60,638 bases of DNA from Pyxidicoccus fallax (GCF_012933655.1 NZ_JABBJJ010000031.1:1-60638); one strand, 5' to 3'; positions 34,620 to 43,394 are shown, counted from the first letter of the stretch. The notes: a model not told the origin generated them from the sequence alone. Numbers and translations are program-made.

Positions 34620-36989
34620 ATGTACCGGGAGAGAAGAAGCTGGCTGTTGTGTATTGCCATTGGCATCTGGGGCGCGCTGGTGGGATGCGGCGCCGAAGTG
34701 GAAACGGGAAGCACGCAGGCGGTGGTGACGCTGCCACAGGCCCTGAGCGCCAGCGACGTGGCCCGGGTGGAGCTGACGGTGAGTGGAGCGGGGATGGCCA
34801 CGCGCACCGAGTTGCTGTCGAAGACGGGCGGGCAGTGGGGCGGAGTGGTGGGCCAGCTGCCGGCGGGAGGGGACCGTACCTTCAGCGCCCAGGCCTTCGA
34901 CGCTGGCAACACGGTGCGCTACGCGGGCCAGGTGACAGGTGTCGCCATCACGGCGGACCAGACGACGGCGGTGACGCTGTTGCTGCAAGAGGTGAATTCG
35001 TCCCCTGCGTTCGAGAATGCGGTGCCGGTCATCACGTCGCTGGTGGCCAGTCCCGCGACGGTGGCACCTGGCGGAGTGGTGGCGCTGCAAGCGACGGCGG
35101 AGGACCCGGACACTGGGGACACGCTGACGTACGCGTGGACGGCGGGGGCGGGCAGTTTCACTTCGGCCAGCAGCCTCAGCACGGCGTGGACGGCGCCCAC
35201 TGCGCTCGGGCCGGTGGTGCTGACGCTGACGGTGACGGACTCGAAGGGGGCGACGGCGGCGCTCAGCGTGACGCTCACGGTGAGCACTGGCACCGGAAGC
35301 GCGGCCGTCAACGTCTCGGTGAATACCTGGCCGCAGGTGGCCCGGGTGACGGCGACGCCTTCCTGGGTGGCGGTGGGCGAGGCCACCACGGTGGTGGCGA
35401 GCGCCAGCGACAATGATGGAGACAGCCTCTTCTACGCGTGGACGGCGGGCTGCCAGGGCACGTGGGCCAATGCCACCTCGGCCAGCGCGAGCTTCACGCC
35501 CACGGCGCAGCCGCCGGCGGGCAGCTCCTGCGCCAGCTGTGCCCTCACGGTGACGGTGACGGACGGGAGGGGAGGACAGAAGACGGGGACGCTGGCCATG
35601 TGCGTGGGGCCGAAGCCCTCGGCGCGCTTCCCGCCGGAGGTGGTGGAGTCCTACCAGTCCAGCGGCAGCGTGCCGGAGCCGGGGGGTACCGTCAGCTTCC
35701 GGGTGAAGGCGAAGGACGCGCAGGGCAGCGCGCTCTCCTTCGCTTGGACTGCCAACGTGGGCACGCTGGGCACGGCCACCCATGGTGCGACGACGAGCGA
35801 AGTCCTCTGGACGGCGCCTTCCTGCGTGCCCGCGGGCACCACACCCGCGGTGACGGTGACAGTCACCAACGCGCTGGGCTTGTCCACCAGCGCCTCATTT
35901 GGCCTGGCTGGCGGCACGCCATGCGTGGCTTCCGCTACTTCTCGCGTTGCCACTGGCCTCTACCACACCGTGGCGTTGAAGACGGACGGCACCGTCTGGG
36001 CCTGGGGCGGCAACACCTACGGCGAGCTCGGGGACGGGACCCACACCAACCGCAGTACGCCGGTGCAGGCGCAGGGCCTGACAGGGGTTGCGGCCATTGC
36101 CGCTGGCCTCTACCACACCGTGGCGTTGAGGACGGACGGCACTGTCTGGGCCTGGGGCTACAACAGCAACGGCCAGCTCGGGGACGGGACCAACACCAAC
36201 CGCAGTACGCCAGTGCAGGTGCAGGGCCTGACAGGGGTTGCGGCCATTGCCGCTGGCTTCCAACACACCGTGGCGTTGAAGACGGACGGCACCTTCTGGG
36301 TCTGGGGCTACAACGGCTACGGCCAGCTCGGGGACGGGACCAACACCGACCGCATTACGCCAGTGCAGGTGCAGGGCCTGACAGGGGTTGCGGCCATTGC
36401 CGCTTGCTTCCAACACACCATGGTATTGAGGACGGACGGCACCGTCTGGACTTGGGGCCACAACGGCTACAGCCAGCTCGGGGACGGGACCAACACCAAC
36501 CGCAATACGCCTGTGCAGGTGCAGGGCCTGAGGGGGGTTGCGGCCATTGCCGCTGGCACCGGCCACAACGTGGCGTTGAAGACGGACGGCACCGTCTGGG
36601 GCTGGGGCCTCAACAGCAACGGTGCGCTCGGGGACGGGACCAACACCAGCCGCAGTACGCCAGTGCAGGTGCAGGGCCTGACGGGGGGCACAGCCATTGC
36701 CGCTGGTGATGTACACACCATGGCATTGAAGGCGGACGGCACCGTCTGGATCTGGGGCTATAACAACAACGGCCAGCTCGGGGACGGGACCCACACCAGC
36801 CGCAATACGCCGATGCAGGTGCAGGGCCTGATGGGGGTTGCGGACATTGCCGCTGGCGCCCGTCACTCCGTGGCGTCGAGGACGGACGGCACCGTCTGGG
36901 CCTGGGGCAACAACGACTACGGCCAGCTTGGAGACGGGACGACCACCAACCGCAGTACGCCGGTGCAGGTGCAGGGTTTGGGCAACTGA
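34620..36989 (+). CDS. RCC1-repeat lipoprotein with Ig/PKD-like domains
   Basis: A 789-residue lipoprotein (signal [13 protein letters not shown]) with AAGGGA before the ATG. Residues 20-435 hold an N-terminal beta domain and three Ig/PKD-like domains ([35 protein letters not shown]). From about 445 to the end are seven RCC1 units of exactly 50 residues ([15 protein letters not shown] ... ELGDGT), enough to close a seven-bladed propeller. Such proteins are common on myxobacterial surfaces; the ligand is unknown. Confidence 0.9.
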   Translation: MYRERRSWLLCIAIGIWGALVGCGAEVETGSTQAVVTLPQALSASDVARVELTVSGAGMATRTELLSKTGGQWGGVVGQLPAGGDRTFSAQAFDAGNTVRYAGQVTGVAITADQTTAVTLLLQEVNSSPAFENAVPVITSLVASPATVAPGGVVALQATAEDPDTGDTLTYAWTAGAGSFTSASSLSTAWTAPTALGPVVLTLTVTDSKGATAALSVTLTVSTGTGSAAVNVSVNTWPQVARVTATPSWVAVGEATTVVASASDNDGDSLFYAWTAGCQGTWANATSASASFTPTAQPPAGSSCASCALTVTVTDGRGGQKTGTLAMCVGPKPSARFPPEVVESYQSSGSVPEPGGTVSFRVKAKDAQGSALSFAWTANVGTLGTATHGATTSEVLWTAPSCVPAGTTPAVTVTVTNALGLSTSASFGLAGGTPCVASATSRVATGLYHTVALKTDGTVWAWGGNTYGELGDGTHTNRSTPVQAQGLTGVAAIAAGLYHTVALRTDGTVWAWGYNSNGQLGDGTNTNRSTPVQVQGLTGVAAIAAGFQHTVALKTDGTFWVWGYNGYGQLGDGTNTDRITPVQVQGLTGVAAIAACFQHTMVLRTDGTVWTWGHNGYSQLGDGTNTNRNTPVQVQGLRGVAAIAAGTGHNVALKTDGTVWGWGLNSNGALGDGTNTSRSTPVQVQGLTGGTAIAAGDVHTMALKADGTVWIWGYNNNGQLGDGTHTSRNTPMQVQGLMGVADIAAGARHSVASRTDGTVWAWGNNDYGQLGDGTTTNRSTPVQVQGLGN
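35959..36986 (+). repeat. Seven tandem 150-bp RCC1 coding repeats
   Basis: Seven head-to-tail units of 150 bp (the last shortened) lie inside the RCC1 gene. Long stretches such as GACGGCACCGTCTGG and CTCGGGGACGGGAC recur unchanged, so the array is young or homogenised. It is a likely site for unit gain or loss by recombination. Confidence 0.85.
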
Positions 36990-36996
36990 GACCACA

Positions 36997-37024
36997 CTGG
37001 GCGCCCGCGGACACGGGCGCCCAG
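36997..37024. terminator. Hairpin after RCC1 gene
   Basis: A perfect 11-bp stem (CTGGGCGCCCG / CGGGCGCCCAG, loop of 6) starts 7 bases after the stop codon. There is no T-run. It is the likely end of the RCC1 transcript. Confidence 0.6.
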
Positions 37025-37459
37025 TTCGTGGCTGGCTCACTCGTGCTGCGCCTCACCGGCAAGGGCGTTCCCCGTCAGCGAGGAACCCCGCTTCAGGCAC
37101 ATGCCCTCAAGGGCTGCGCCTCCTCACCCCGAGCGAAGTGCCGTGCACCCACCGCTCGCGCATGAAAAGCCCCCCACGGGCCGCCCGCTGCGCGAAGCTG
37201 CCTACTCGGCTTCTCCTCGTTCGCGGACATCCCGTGCTCCTTCCATCACATCTCGGGTGTCCACGGACCTGGGCTACTCCCACGGCCCGGGAACCGAACC
37301 GCTGTCGTCATCGCGACCTTGAAGCGTCGGTCCCAATGTGAAAAGACCAAGTCGTTCTGACCAGAACGCTCCTGCGCTCATGGCGCTGGAGGGCAAACAG
37401 CACCTTGCAATGCCGAGCCTGACAATCGCAGTATTCACATAGCCACCGAGGAGCCTTGA
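37025..37459. other. Gap without recognisable gene
   Basis: About 435 bases with no reading frame that resembles a protein I know on either strand. The last 40 bases (GAGGAG before the ATG at 37460) belong to the leader of the next gene. Confidence 0.5.
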
Positions 37460-38014
37460 ATGAGCTATCTGAGTGACGCAACCGGGTCCATGCACGCGCG
37501 CGTTTCCGCACTTCTTCTGTCTCTTGTCTTGGTCGCCTGCGGGACAGGGGAGTCAACAACACCCGAGACAGGTCTGGCGTCGGCATCGGTGACTTCCGAG
37601 ACGGAACCGCCAGTTCAGCTCCAGAACAATGTGGCCTATTCCGGCGAGATGGTGGCGTATGACCAGGTATTCTTCCTGGAAGTGCCGGAGGGTACCCCAT
37701 ATCTGCAATTCTCCTTGGCAAGCATTCCGAGCTGTTATGGCAGCTTCATGCCGGCCATGGATGTTGGGTTCGATTCGATTCCGGCGGGAAACACTTCTGA
37801 GTACTGCAACATGTGGGGCAAGAACTGCACGTTTATCGCTGAGAATCCTGCTGCGGGGGTCTGGTGGGTGAGGGTGGGAATTGACGATAGTTTCCCTGGC
37901 AGCTACGGCTCGACCGCATTCTCTCTCAAAGGAGCCTATGGTGGAGCCGAAGTGTTGGAATTTCAGGCGGACGAGGGAATCAGCGGCCCGAGCCAGATGT
38001 GCATCAAGTATTGA
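37460..38014 (+). CDS. Small lipoprotein, possible PPC-like domain
   Basis: A 184-residue protein. The ATG at 37460 has GAGGAG about 7 bases upstream, giving a signal peptide with a long n-region. A second Met at 37490 would give the compact signal MHARVSALLLSLVLVACG. The mature beta-rich domain (VQLQNNVAYSGEMVAYDQVF, AAGVWWVRVGID) looks like a pre-peptidase C-terminal domain. Its base composition is visibly richer in A/T than its neighbours, suggesting a different origin. Confidence 0.65.
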   Translation: MSYLSDATGSMHARVSALLLSLVLVACGTGESTTPETGLASASVTSETEPPVQLQNNVAYSGEMVAYDQVFFLEVPEGTPYLQFSLASIPSCYGSFMPAMDVGFDSIPAGNTSEYCNMWGKNCTFIAENPAAGVWWVRVGIDDSFPGSYGSTAFSLKGAYGGAEVLEFQADEGISGPSQMCIKY

Positions 38015-38106
38015 GGGGACGTACAGCCGTAGCAGTGTGACGTCCACCTCTCGCTGAGGACGCACAAGGGTGGAGCGGAGGGTGTGGTGGGGTCCAAGCG
38101 GACGCG

Positions 38107-38195
38107 GAGGACAATGGTTTTGAGTGTCCATCCGGGTTGACCTGCGTCAACAACAACTGCGGGACCACCTGTTCCAGCACCAGTGACTGCAGGTG
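38107..38195 (+). pseudogene. Cys-rich lipoprotein fragment
   Basis: Reads FECPSGLTCVNNNCGTTCSS then TSDCR and stops. The Cys spacing is that of myxobacterial Cys-rich modules. There is no start, signal or downstream continuation, so it is a fragment of a larger surface-protein gene. Confidence 0.5.
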
Positions 38196-38264
38196 ATGGG
38201 GCAGCAGCCGTTCAGGCTGACGCCCGAGCAGAGGAGGAGGACCCTCCCGGCTGGAGCGACGGCG

Positions 38265-38396
38265 ATGACGTTGCCAGTCACGCCCATCGACGACGCGGTG
38301 AAGGAGGGAGTGAGACGGTGGTGGTGACGCTCACGGTGACCACCGGCTACACCGTGGGCACGTCGAGCGCGACGGTGTCCATCGCTGACAACGACC
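38265..38396 (+). pseudogene. Calx-beta domain fragment with frameshift
   Basis: The first frame reads TLPVTPIDDAVKEG; after a one-base loss near 38309 the next frame reads GSETVVVTLTVTTGY, then VGTSSATVSIADND. Together this is the second half of a Calx-beta repeat. Nothing else of the gene remains; 60 bases downstream begins the second IS91-tail copy. Confidence 0.65.
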
Positions 38397-38458
38397 GATG
38401 GACCTGGGACTCCTGCCCCGGCGAGGACGTGCCGGGGCAGGGGCTCAATCGACAGTCA

Positions 38459-38684
38459 CCAGGCCCAGGTGCTCCAGAATCGCGCGCACCCCTCGTGCTC
38501 CCTTCACGGATACCAACACCCTCAAGCCTGCCTCCACACCTCTCGCAGGCGAACACGTCGAAGTCGAACGGCCTCCTCAGTCACGCGGCCCAGTCCATTC
38601 GCCGCGTCCTCTGCTTCATCCGCTCCGTTCGGGCCGCTGCCTCCTTCCCCGCTCTCGCCTCCTCCTCTCCTGCTTGGGGGAGCG
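38459..38684 (-). mobile_element. IS91-type transposase tail remnant, copy 2
   Basis: It has the same internal stop and one-base insertion as copies 1 and 3 but starts about 36 bases later. The zinc-ribbon Cys is intact here (VFACERCGGRL on the minus strand). It joins Calx-beta debris on one side and a possible transposase helix-turn-helix remnant on the other. Confidence 0.7.
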
Positions 38685-38700
38685 TGGGCGCCGCGAGCGT

Positions 38701-38778
38701 CCGAACCTCAGCCCGCCCGGCCGCCTCCACCGCTTCCTTCTCCCAGGAGTAGAGGGTGGGGACGCTGACGCCCGACGC
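38701..38778 (-). pseudogene. Possible transposase helix-turn-helix remnant
   Basis: The minus strand reads ASGVSVPTLYSWEKEAVEAA, which resembles the recognition helix of IS3/IS66-type OrfA proteins (GVSxxTLYxWxxxF). No other transposase part is present. The match is short. Confidence 0.3.
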
Positions 38779-38975
38779 CTCCCCTCGCCCCCGGCTTGCC
38801 CTACACCGCGCGCGCTTCCCCCAACATTGAACCAGAACATGCACGGATGGACGGGTTGTTTTTCCTCTGAACCTCGCCACCTTCGAGGGCCAAGGACCCG
38901 CCGGGGTCATCCCTCACATGCACATGCGGAGCGCGACGCCGCGTCGCGTAACGCTTGTATGAATGGAGCGTATAC

Positions 38976-39215
38976 ATGGATGCCAGCGAGATGCTCCCAC
39001 AACATAGGGTCGGCCGCCTGCGGCAGCTCCTCGCCACGGACCCACGAACCAACCTCCTCGACGTGCAGCTCAGGATCACGGGCAATCGCGTGTTCATCGC
39101 CGGTCGCGTCGAGTCGGACTCGTTACGCGCGGCGGTGGAGCAGGTGGTGCGCGAGGCACTTCCCCCGGAGATGCAGGTCGTGAACAATCTTTCCGTCACG
39201 GCCTACGTCCCATGA
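38976..39215 (+). CDS. BON-like domain protein
   Basis: A 79-residue protein from the ATG at 38976. LLDVQLRITGNRVFIAGRVES followed by a helix and ALPPEMQVVNNLSVT has the alpha/beta pattern of a BON-like fold. It has no signal peptide. Its stop overlaps the start of the metallophosphoesterase gene (ATGA, 39212-39215), so the two are coupled and may act together. Confidence 0.6.
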   Translation: MDASEMLPQHRVGRLRQLLATDPRTNLLDVQLRITGNRVFIAGRVESDSLRAAVEQVVREALPPEMQVVNNLSVTAYVP

Positions 39216-39949
39216 GAATCGCCGCCGTCGGGGATATCCACGCCGGATTGGACTCGGCGCCGCTGATCCGGGCCGCCGTCGAGCACCTGCGGGGCCGGGC
39301 CGACATTCTGGTGGTGGCCGGCGATCTCACGCAGCACGGCTCTGTCGAGGAAGCCCAGGTCGTGGCTCGCGAGCTCGCGCGCCTCGAGTTGCCGATGTTC
39401 GCGGTGCTGGGCAACCACGACTACCACATGGGCGCCGAGCAGGCGATTAGCGCCACGCTCGAGGATGCGGGGGTGCGCGTCCTCGAGGGCAAGGCGGTGG
39501 TCTGCGATGTCGATGGCGTGCGGGTCGCGGTGGCCGGTGTCAAAGGGTTCGGCTGCGGGTTCGCCGGCGCGTGCGGCACCGAGTTCGGCGAGCCCGAGAT
39601 GAAGCTGTTCGTGCGGCGCTCCCGGGAGAGTGGCGAGCAGCTGGCCCGTGCCCTCGCCACCGCGGACGCCAACCTCCACGTCGCGCTCACGCACTTCTCG
39701 CCCGTCAAGGACACGCTCCTCGGCGAGCGCCCCGAGATCCACCCCTTTCTGGGCTCGTTCTTCCTGGCCGACGCGATCGACCAGGGTCCGTGCGACGTGG
39801 CGTTTCACGGCCACGCACACAACGGCACTGAGTGGGGGCTCACCGCAGGCGGCGTCCCGGTGCGAAACGTAGCCCGGTTCGTCCTACGTGCCGCCTACAA
39901 GGTATACGAGCTCGACCCGGCGGCGCCACCCGGCTCGCGCCTGCGCTGA
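39212..39949 (+). CDS. Calcineurin-like metallophosphoesterase
   Basis: A 245-residue cytoplasmic protein with all five metal motifs in order: Asp8/His10 (VGDIHAG), VAGDLTQHG, LGNHDYH, LTHFSP and FHGHAHNG. These coordinate two metals for phosphoester hydrolysis; the substrate could be a nucleotide, a lipid phosphate or a protein. It is coupled to the upstream BON-like gene by a four-base overlap. A LOG-type nucleotide hydrolase gene follows 115 bases later. Confidence 0.9.
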   Translation: MRIAAVGDIHAGLDSAPLIRAAVEHLRGRADILVVAGDLTQHGSVEEAQVVARELARLELPMFAVLGNHDYHMGAEQAISATLEDAGVRVLEGKAVVCDVDGVRVAVAGVKGFGCGFAGACGTEFGEPEMKLFVRRSRESGEQLARALATADANLHVALTHFSPVKDTLLGERPEIHPFLGSFFLADAIDQGPCDVAFHGHAHNGTEWGLTAGGVPVRNVARFVLRAAYKVYELDPAAPPGSRLR

Positions 39950-40064
39950 CCGAGCGACGGACGAGCCCGCTGGCCAAAGCCGGACAGCCTTGCGCGTCGC
40001 ACTTCCTCCGCGCGCTGGACTGCGGCGCGCCTGGAGCGGTTGCACTGACCGAGGGAGAATTCCC

Positions 40065-40817
40065 ATGAGCGAATCGCCGTACTCGAGCAGCACCCAAGCT
40101 ACCGTGAGCCTTGCGGACGAAGAGACGACACTGCGTGTTCTCACCGACACCGTCTTCGGGCTCTGGACCGCCGTGAACAACCTGACCCGGCTTCGGCCGT
40201 CACGCCGAACGCGCTACCGCGTCACCATCTTCGGTTCAGCTCGGACGAAGCCTGGCCACCGGGCCTACGACGAAGTCCGGAGAATGGCGGCAGGTCTGAC
40301 CACGTTGGGTTGCGACATCGTCACGGGCGGCGGTCCAGGGTTGATGGAGGCCGCGAACCAAGGCGCCAGACAGGCTCAGGGTTCCAGCGGGACGCAGTCC
40401 ACCGGAATCCGCGTGGACCTGCCATTCGAGCAGGAGTCAAACGCCTTTGTCGAACAAGCCTATGTGCATCAGACGTTCTTCACCCGCCTGCACCACTTCG
40501 TCCTGATGTCCGACGCCTACGTGGTCGTTCCAGGAGGAATTGGCACGGCGCTCGAATCGTTGATGGTCTGGCAACTGCTTCAGGTCAGACATCTGCGTGA
40601 CACGCCGCTCGTCTTCGTGGGTGCGATGTGGGGCGGGCTCGTCGACTGGGCACGCACGCACATGCTACGGCCCGGCGACGAGCTCATCAGCGCCCCTGAC
40701 CTGGAGATCCCGCGCTGCGTGAACGGCGCGGACGAAGCAATTGCGCTCATCCGCGAACATCACGCCCGGTGGCAAAGCGACGCCGGTGCACAGCCCGCTG
40801 AGGAAAGGACACACTGA
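40065..40817 (+). CDS. LOG-family protein (nucleoside 5'-monophosphate phosphoribohydrolase-like)
   Basis: A 250-residue protein with GAGGGAGA before the ATG. It carries VTIFGSARTKPGH, GGGPGLMEAANQGA and PGGIGTALESLMVWQL, the LOG/lysine-decarboxylase-like signatures. Known members cleave the N-glycosidic bond of nucleoside monophosphates, releasing the base (cytokinin activation in plants). Bacterial roles include purine turnover and toxin-like activity. Confidence 0.88.
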   Translation: MSESPYSSSTQATVSLADEETTLRVLTDTVFGLWTAVNNLTRLRPSRRTRYRVTIFGSARTKPGHRAYDEVRRMAAGLTTLGCDIVTGGGPGLMEAANQGARQAQGSSGTQSTGIRVDLPFEQESNAFVEQAYVHQTFFTRLHHFVLMSDAYVVVPGGIGTALESLMVWQLLQVRHLRDTPLVFVGAMWGGLVDWARTHMLRPGDELISAPDLEIPRCVNGADEAIALIREHHARWQSDAGAQPAEERTH

Positions 40818-40838
40818 GGGCGCTGACCGGATGAAAGG

Positions 40839-40915
40839 CCGAGTCGCAGCGGCTGGCGGACGCAACGGGCCTGGCCATCAGCGTCTGCCACTTCCCGCCC
40901 GGCACGAGCTGGACC
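40839..40915 (+). pseudogene. ISAzo13-like transposase fragment
   Basis: The frame reads QRLADATGLAISVCHFPPGT. ISAzo13-family transposases have LADETGLxIxVCHFPPGTSKWN at this place. It breaks off just before the expected KWNKIEH. No other part of the element is present; the third IS91 tail starts about 100 bases downstream. Confidence 0.65.
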
Positions 40916-41011
40916 GGCGGCGCTACCGCACGGGAATCAGCTTCTCTCGAGCTGCAACGCCTTGAAGCGCGCACCGCACTCCTACCAGCGCAAGCTGGCG
41001 GAGCGCCCGGC

Positions 41012-41274
41012 GGCCCTCGCGCCGGGGCCCGCCTCGCACCTGCAGGGGCCAGGCCCAGGTGCTCCAGAATCGCGCGCCCCCCTCGTGCTCCCTTCACGGA
41101 TGCCAACACCCTCAAGCCTGCCTCCACACCTCTCGCTGGCGAACACGTCGAAGTCGAACGGCCTCCTCAGTCACGCGGCCCAGTCCATTCGCCGCGTCCT
41201 CTGCTTCATCCGCTCCGTTCGGGCCGCTGCCTCCTTCCCCGCTCTCGCCTCCTCCTCTCCTGCTTGGGGGAGCG
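41012..41274 (-). mobile_element. IS91-type transposase tail remnant, copy 3
   Basis: It is nearly identical to copy 1 over about 260 bases, including the outer part missing from copy 2. The internal stop and insertion are shared; the first zinc-ribbon Cys is Ser here (FASERCGGRL). On the minus strand the shifted frame gives [13 protein letters not shown] then AILEHLGL. It truncates a Cys-rich lipoprotein gene at 41285. Confidence 0.7.
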
Positions 41275-41284
41275 CTGGCGCGAA

Positions 41285-41398
41285 CTCGCAGTCAGTCTGG
41301 GCCTGGCTTTCAGCGCCGCGGCCTGTGGCGACACGGGGGATGCAAATTGCGAGAACGGCGCCTGCTGCGAGGAGGGTGGGCTCTGCTGCAAGCAGTAG
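41285..41398 (+). pseudogene. Cys-rich small lipoprotein, 5' truncated
   Basis: Reads LAVSLGLAFSAAACGDTGD, then NCENGACCEEGGLCCKQ and stop: the end of a lipoprotein signal (SAAACGD) and a short Cys-rich mature peptide. The start codon and positive n-region are missing because the IS91 tail begins immediately upstream. Confidence 0.55.
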
Positions 41399-41628
41399 CG
41401 CGCCAGGTGAAGCGGACCCACCTACCCACGGGGCTCGTGAGAAGTGCTTACGTGCTCTCCCGTACGCTCCCCGCACCCACGCCAACTCCTGGCTAGTCAC
41501 ATACACCGACAAGAACGCGGCGCTCATCGATTCGAGCGCCGAATTCAAAGTCATATGACTATCATTTCACTTAGAGTGTGGCTACCTTCGCGCACCCCCG
41601 AAGGCCTTTCGGGAGAGGAGTCACCATC

Positions 41629-42957
41629 GTGCGAAGCAATTCGAAACCCGCCCTGGTAGCACTGTTCATTCCCTGCCTGCTGCTCACCGCCTGCGGTGAG
41701 GCGAGCCTGGAGCCGCGCCCCAGCCTGGACCCAGAGCAGGCCAGCGTGCCGGCTGGCGCCCCGGTTCGCGAGGGCTACGCCTGGAACGCGGCGAGGGGCA
41801 AGCTCATGCCGGTGAAGTATGCCGAGGTGGATGGACTGGCCATCCACGAGGGGGACATGGTCCTCGGCACGGTGGAGCAGATGGAGGCGCGCGTGCGCGA
41901 GGTGAAGGCCCGGGGAGGCCTCGACGCCCCGGGGGTCCAGGCCCAGGGCGTGGCCATCACTGGAGCCAACTACCGCTGGCCCAACTCCGAGGTGCCCTAC
42001 ACCATCGACGCGGCCGTGCCCAACCAGGCGCGAATCACGGACGCCATCAATCACTGGCAACAGCGCACGCACCTCCGGTTCGTGCTACGCACCGTGCTCA
42101 ACGCGGCGCTGTACCCGGACTACATCCGCTTCCAGACGGGCACCGGGTGCAGTGCCAACGTGGGGCGGATTGGTGGCGCGCAAGGGGTGTGGCTGGCTGG
42201 CACGTGCACCACGGGCAACACCATCCATGAAATCGGACATGCACTGGGCCTCTGGCACGAGCAGTCGCGCGAGGACCGCAATAACTACGTGCGCATCCGG
42301 ACCGAGAACATCCTCGCGGGCTATGAGCACAACTTCAGCCAGCAGATCGCCGACGGCGACGACATCCTCGCCTATGACTACGGCTCCATCATGCACTACC
42401 CGAGGACGGCGTTCTCGAGCAACGGGCTGCCCACCATCGAGCCACTGGGGGGGCAGGCCATCGGGCAGCGCGACGCGCTGAGCATCACGGACGCGGCAAC
42501 CGTGGCGCGACTCTACTCGAGAACCATCAACCTGCGTTCCTCGGGCGGCTACTACGTGGTGGCCGAGGGCGGCGGCGGCGCCGCGGTGGACGTCAACCGC
42601 ACCGCCGTGGGCCCCTGGGAGAGGTTCCGGCTGGTGGACCGCAACGGCTTCGAGCTGCAGAGCGGTGACCTCATCCATCTGCAGACGCACAACGGCAACT
42701 ATGTCATGGCCGTGAACGGTGGCGGCTCGGGGGTGACGGCCACTCCCACGGCACCTGGCAGCTATGAAACCTTCCGAATCACGAAGCTGGCCGGCACGGG
42801 CCTCCTCACCATCGGCACCGGAGACACCGTGGCCCTGTCGACGCCCGATCTCCTCACCCCCCGCTACCTGGTGGCCGAGGGCGGCGGCGGCGGCAGGTTG
42901 AACGCCGACCGCACCGCCATTGGTGAATGGGAGCGGTTCATCATCACCTTCGAGTGA
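41629..42957 (+). CDS. Astacin-family metalloprotease with beta-trefoil tail
   Basis: A 442-residue lipoprotein (signal LFIPCLLLTACGE). I choose the GTG at 41629 because GGGAGAGGAG lies 8 bases upstream. The M12A zinc site is HEIGHALGLWHEQSREDRNN (from His200), with SIMHYPRTAF as Met-turn. Residues 300-442 form a fascin/actin-crosslinking-like beta-trefoil (YYVVAEGGGGAAVDVNRT, WERFRLVDRNGFEL, LVAEGGGGGRLNADRT), a likely carbohydrate- or surface-binding tail. It is intact although flanked by debris. Confidence 0.9.
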   Translation: MRSNSKPALVALFIPCLLLTACGEASLEPRPSLDPEQASVPAGAPVREGYAWNAARGKLMPVKYAEVDGLAIHEGDMVLGTVEQMEARVREVKARGGLDAPGVQAQGVAITGANYRWPNSEVPYTIDAAVPNQARITDAINHWQQRTHLRFVLRTVLNAALYPDYIRFQTGTGCSANVGRIGGAQGVWLAGTCTTGNTIHEIGHALGLWHEQSREDRNNYVRIRTENILAGYEHNFSQQIADGDDILAYDYGSIMHYPRTAFSSNGLPTIEPLGGQAIGQRDALSITDAATVARLYSRTINLRSSGGYYVVAEGGGGAAVDVNRTAVGPWERFRLVDRNGFELQSGDLIHLQTHNGNYVMAVNGGGSGVTATPTAPGSYETFRITKLAGTGLLTIGTGDTVALSTPDLLTPRYLVAEGGGGGRLNADRTAIGEWERFIITFE

Positions 42958-43012
42958 GGGACTGCCAGCGGTAGGGCCCAGGAACTCCGGGCGGAAGGAG
43001 ATACTCCGCCCG

Positions 43013-43327
43013 GTGTCGTTCTTGTGCGCCTGGCTGTCCCCACAACCCTGGCGCGAGCGACTGCGCCTCCAGGCCGGAACGCCGCTGCCGCCCCGGGCAT
43101 GGCTGGCCGCCCTGGTGGCCAGTCTCGCGCTGGGGCAGGCCCTGGAGAGCGCCTCCGTCCTCACGGGCATCTGGAGCTGGACCAGCACGCTGAAGGGCTT
43201 GGAAGCCAGCAGCCAGGCCTCGACCGGCACGTTCGCGATGCTGATGCTCTTCGGCGCACGGGCCGCGGGCACGGCCGAGGAGCTGTTCTTCCGTGGCTAC
43301 ATGCAGGGGGTGAGATCAAGGCGATAG
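43013..43327 (+). pseudogene. CPBP intramembrane protease, truncated at island edge
   Basis: From GTG 43013 the frame gives a basic N-terminus, two hydrophobic stretches (AWLAALVASLALGQAL, TFAMLMLFGARAAG) and the first CPBP motif TAEELFFRGYMQ (EExxxR). It then leaves the family pattern at about 43311 and stops at 43327. The second and third catalytic motifs (FxxxH and a later His/Asn) are missing. The break is 57 bases before the right-hand tRNA-derived repeat. Confidence 0.75.
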
Positions 43328-43363
43328 CGGGTAACAGCGCGTCCTGCCTGGGTTTGCTATCGC
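43320..43363. repeat. Inverted repeat beside att core
   Basis: A perfect 9-bp inverted repeat (GGCGATAGC / GCTATCGCC) separated by 26 bases lies four bases before the tRNA-derived core. It could be a recombinase-binding site or a hairpin left by the integrated element. No counterpart is seen at the left copy. Confidence 0.45.
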
Positions 43364-43367
43364 CCTG

Positions 43368-43394
43368 CCCACGGGTTCGAATCCCGTCGGGGAC
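43368..43394 (+). repeat. tRNA 3'-end fragment, putative att site (right copy)
   Basis: Identical over 27 bases to 27624-27650 (T-arm ACGGG-TTCGAAT-CCCGT and acceptor CGGGGACA). No 5' tRNA half precedes it and no terminator follows, unlike the left copy. The two copies bound a 15.7-kb mosaic region. Confidence 0.8.

Noticed and set aside
35959..36986. Regularly spaced repeats that might suggest a CRISPR-like array.
   Set aside because: Units are 150 bp, contiguous and coding for RCC1 blades; there are no short repeats with unique spacers and no cas genes.
35895..37040. Minus-strand frame with repeats opposite the RCC1 region.
   Set aside because: The repetition only mirrors the 150-bp RCC1 repeats in another frame.
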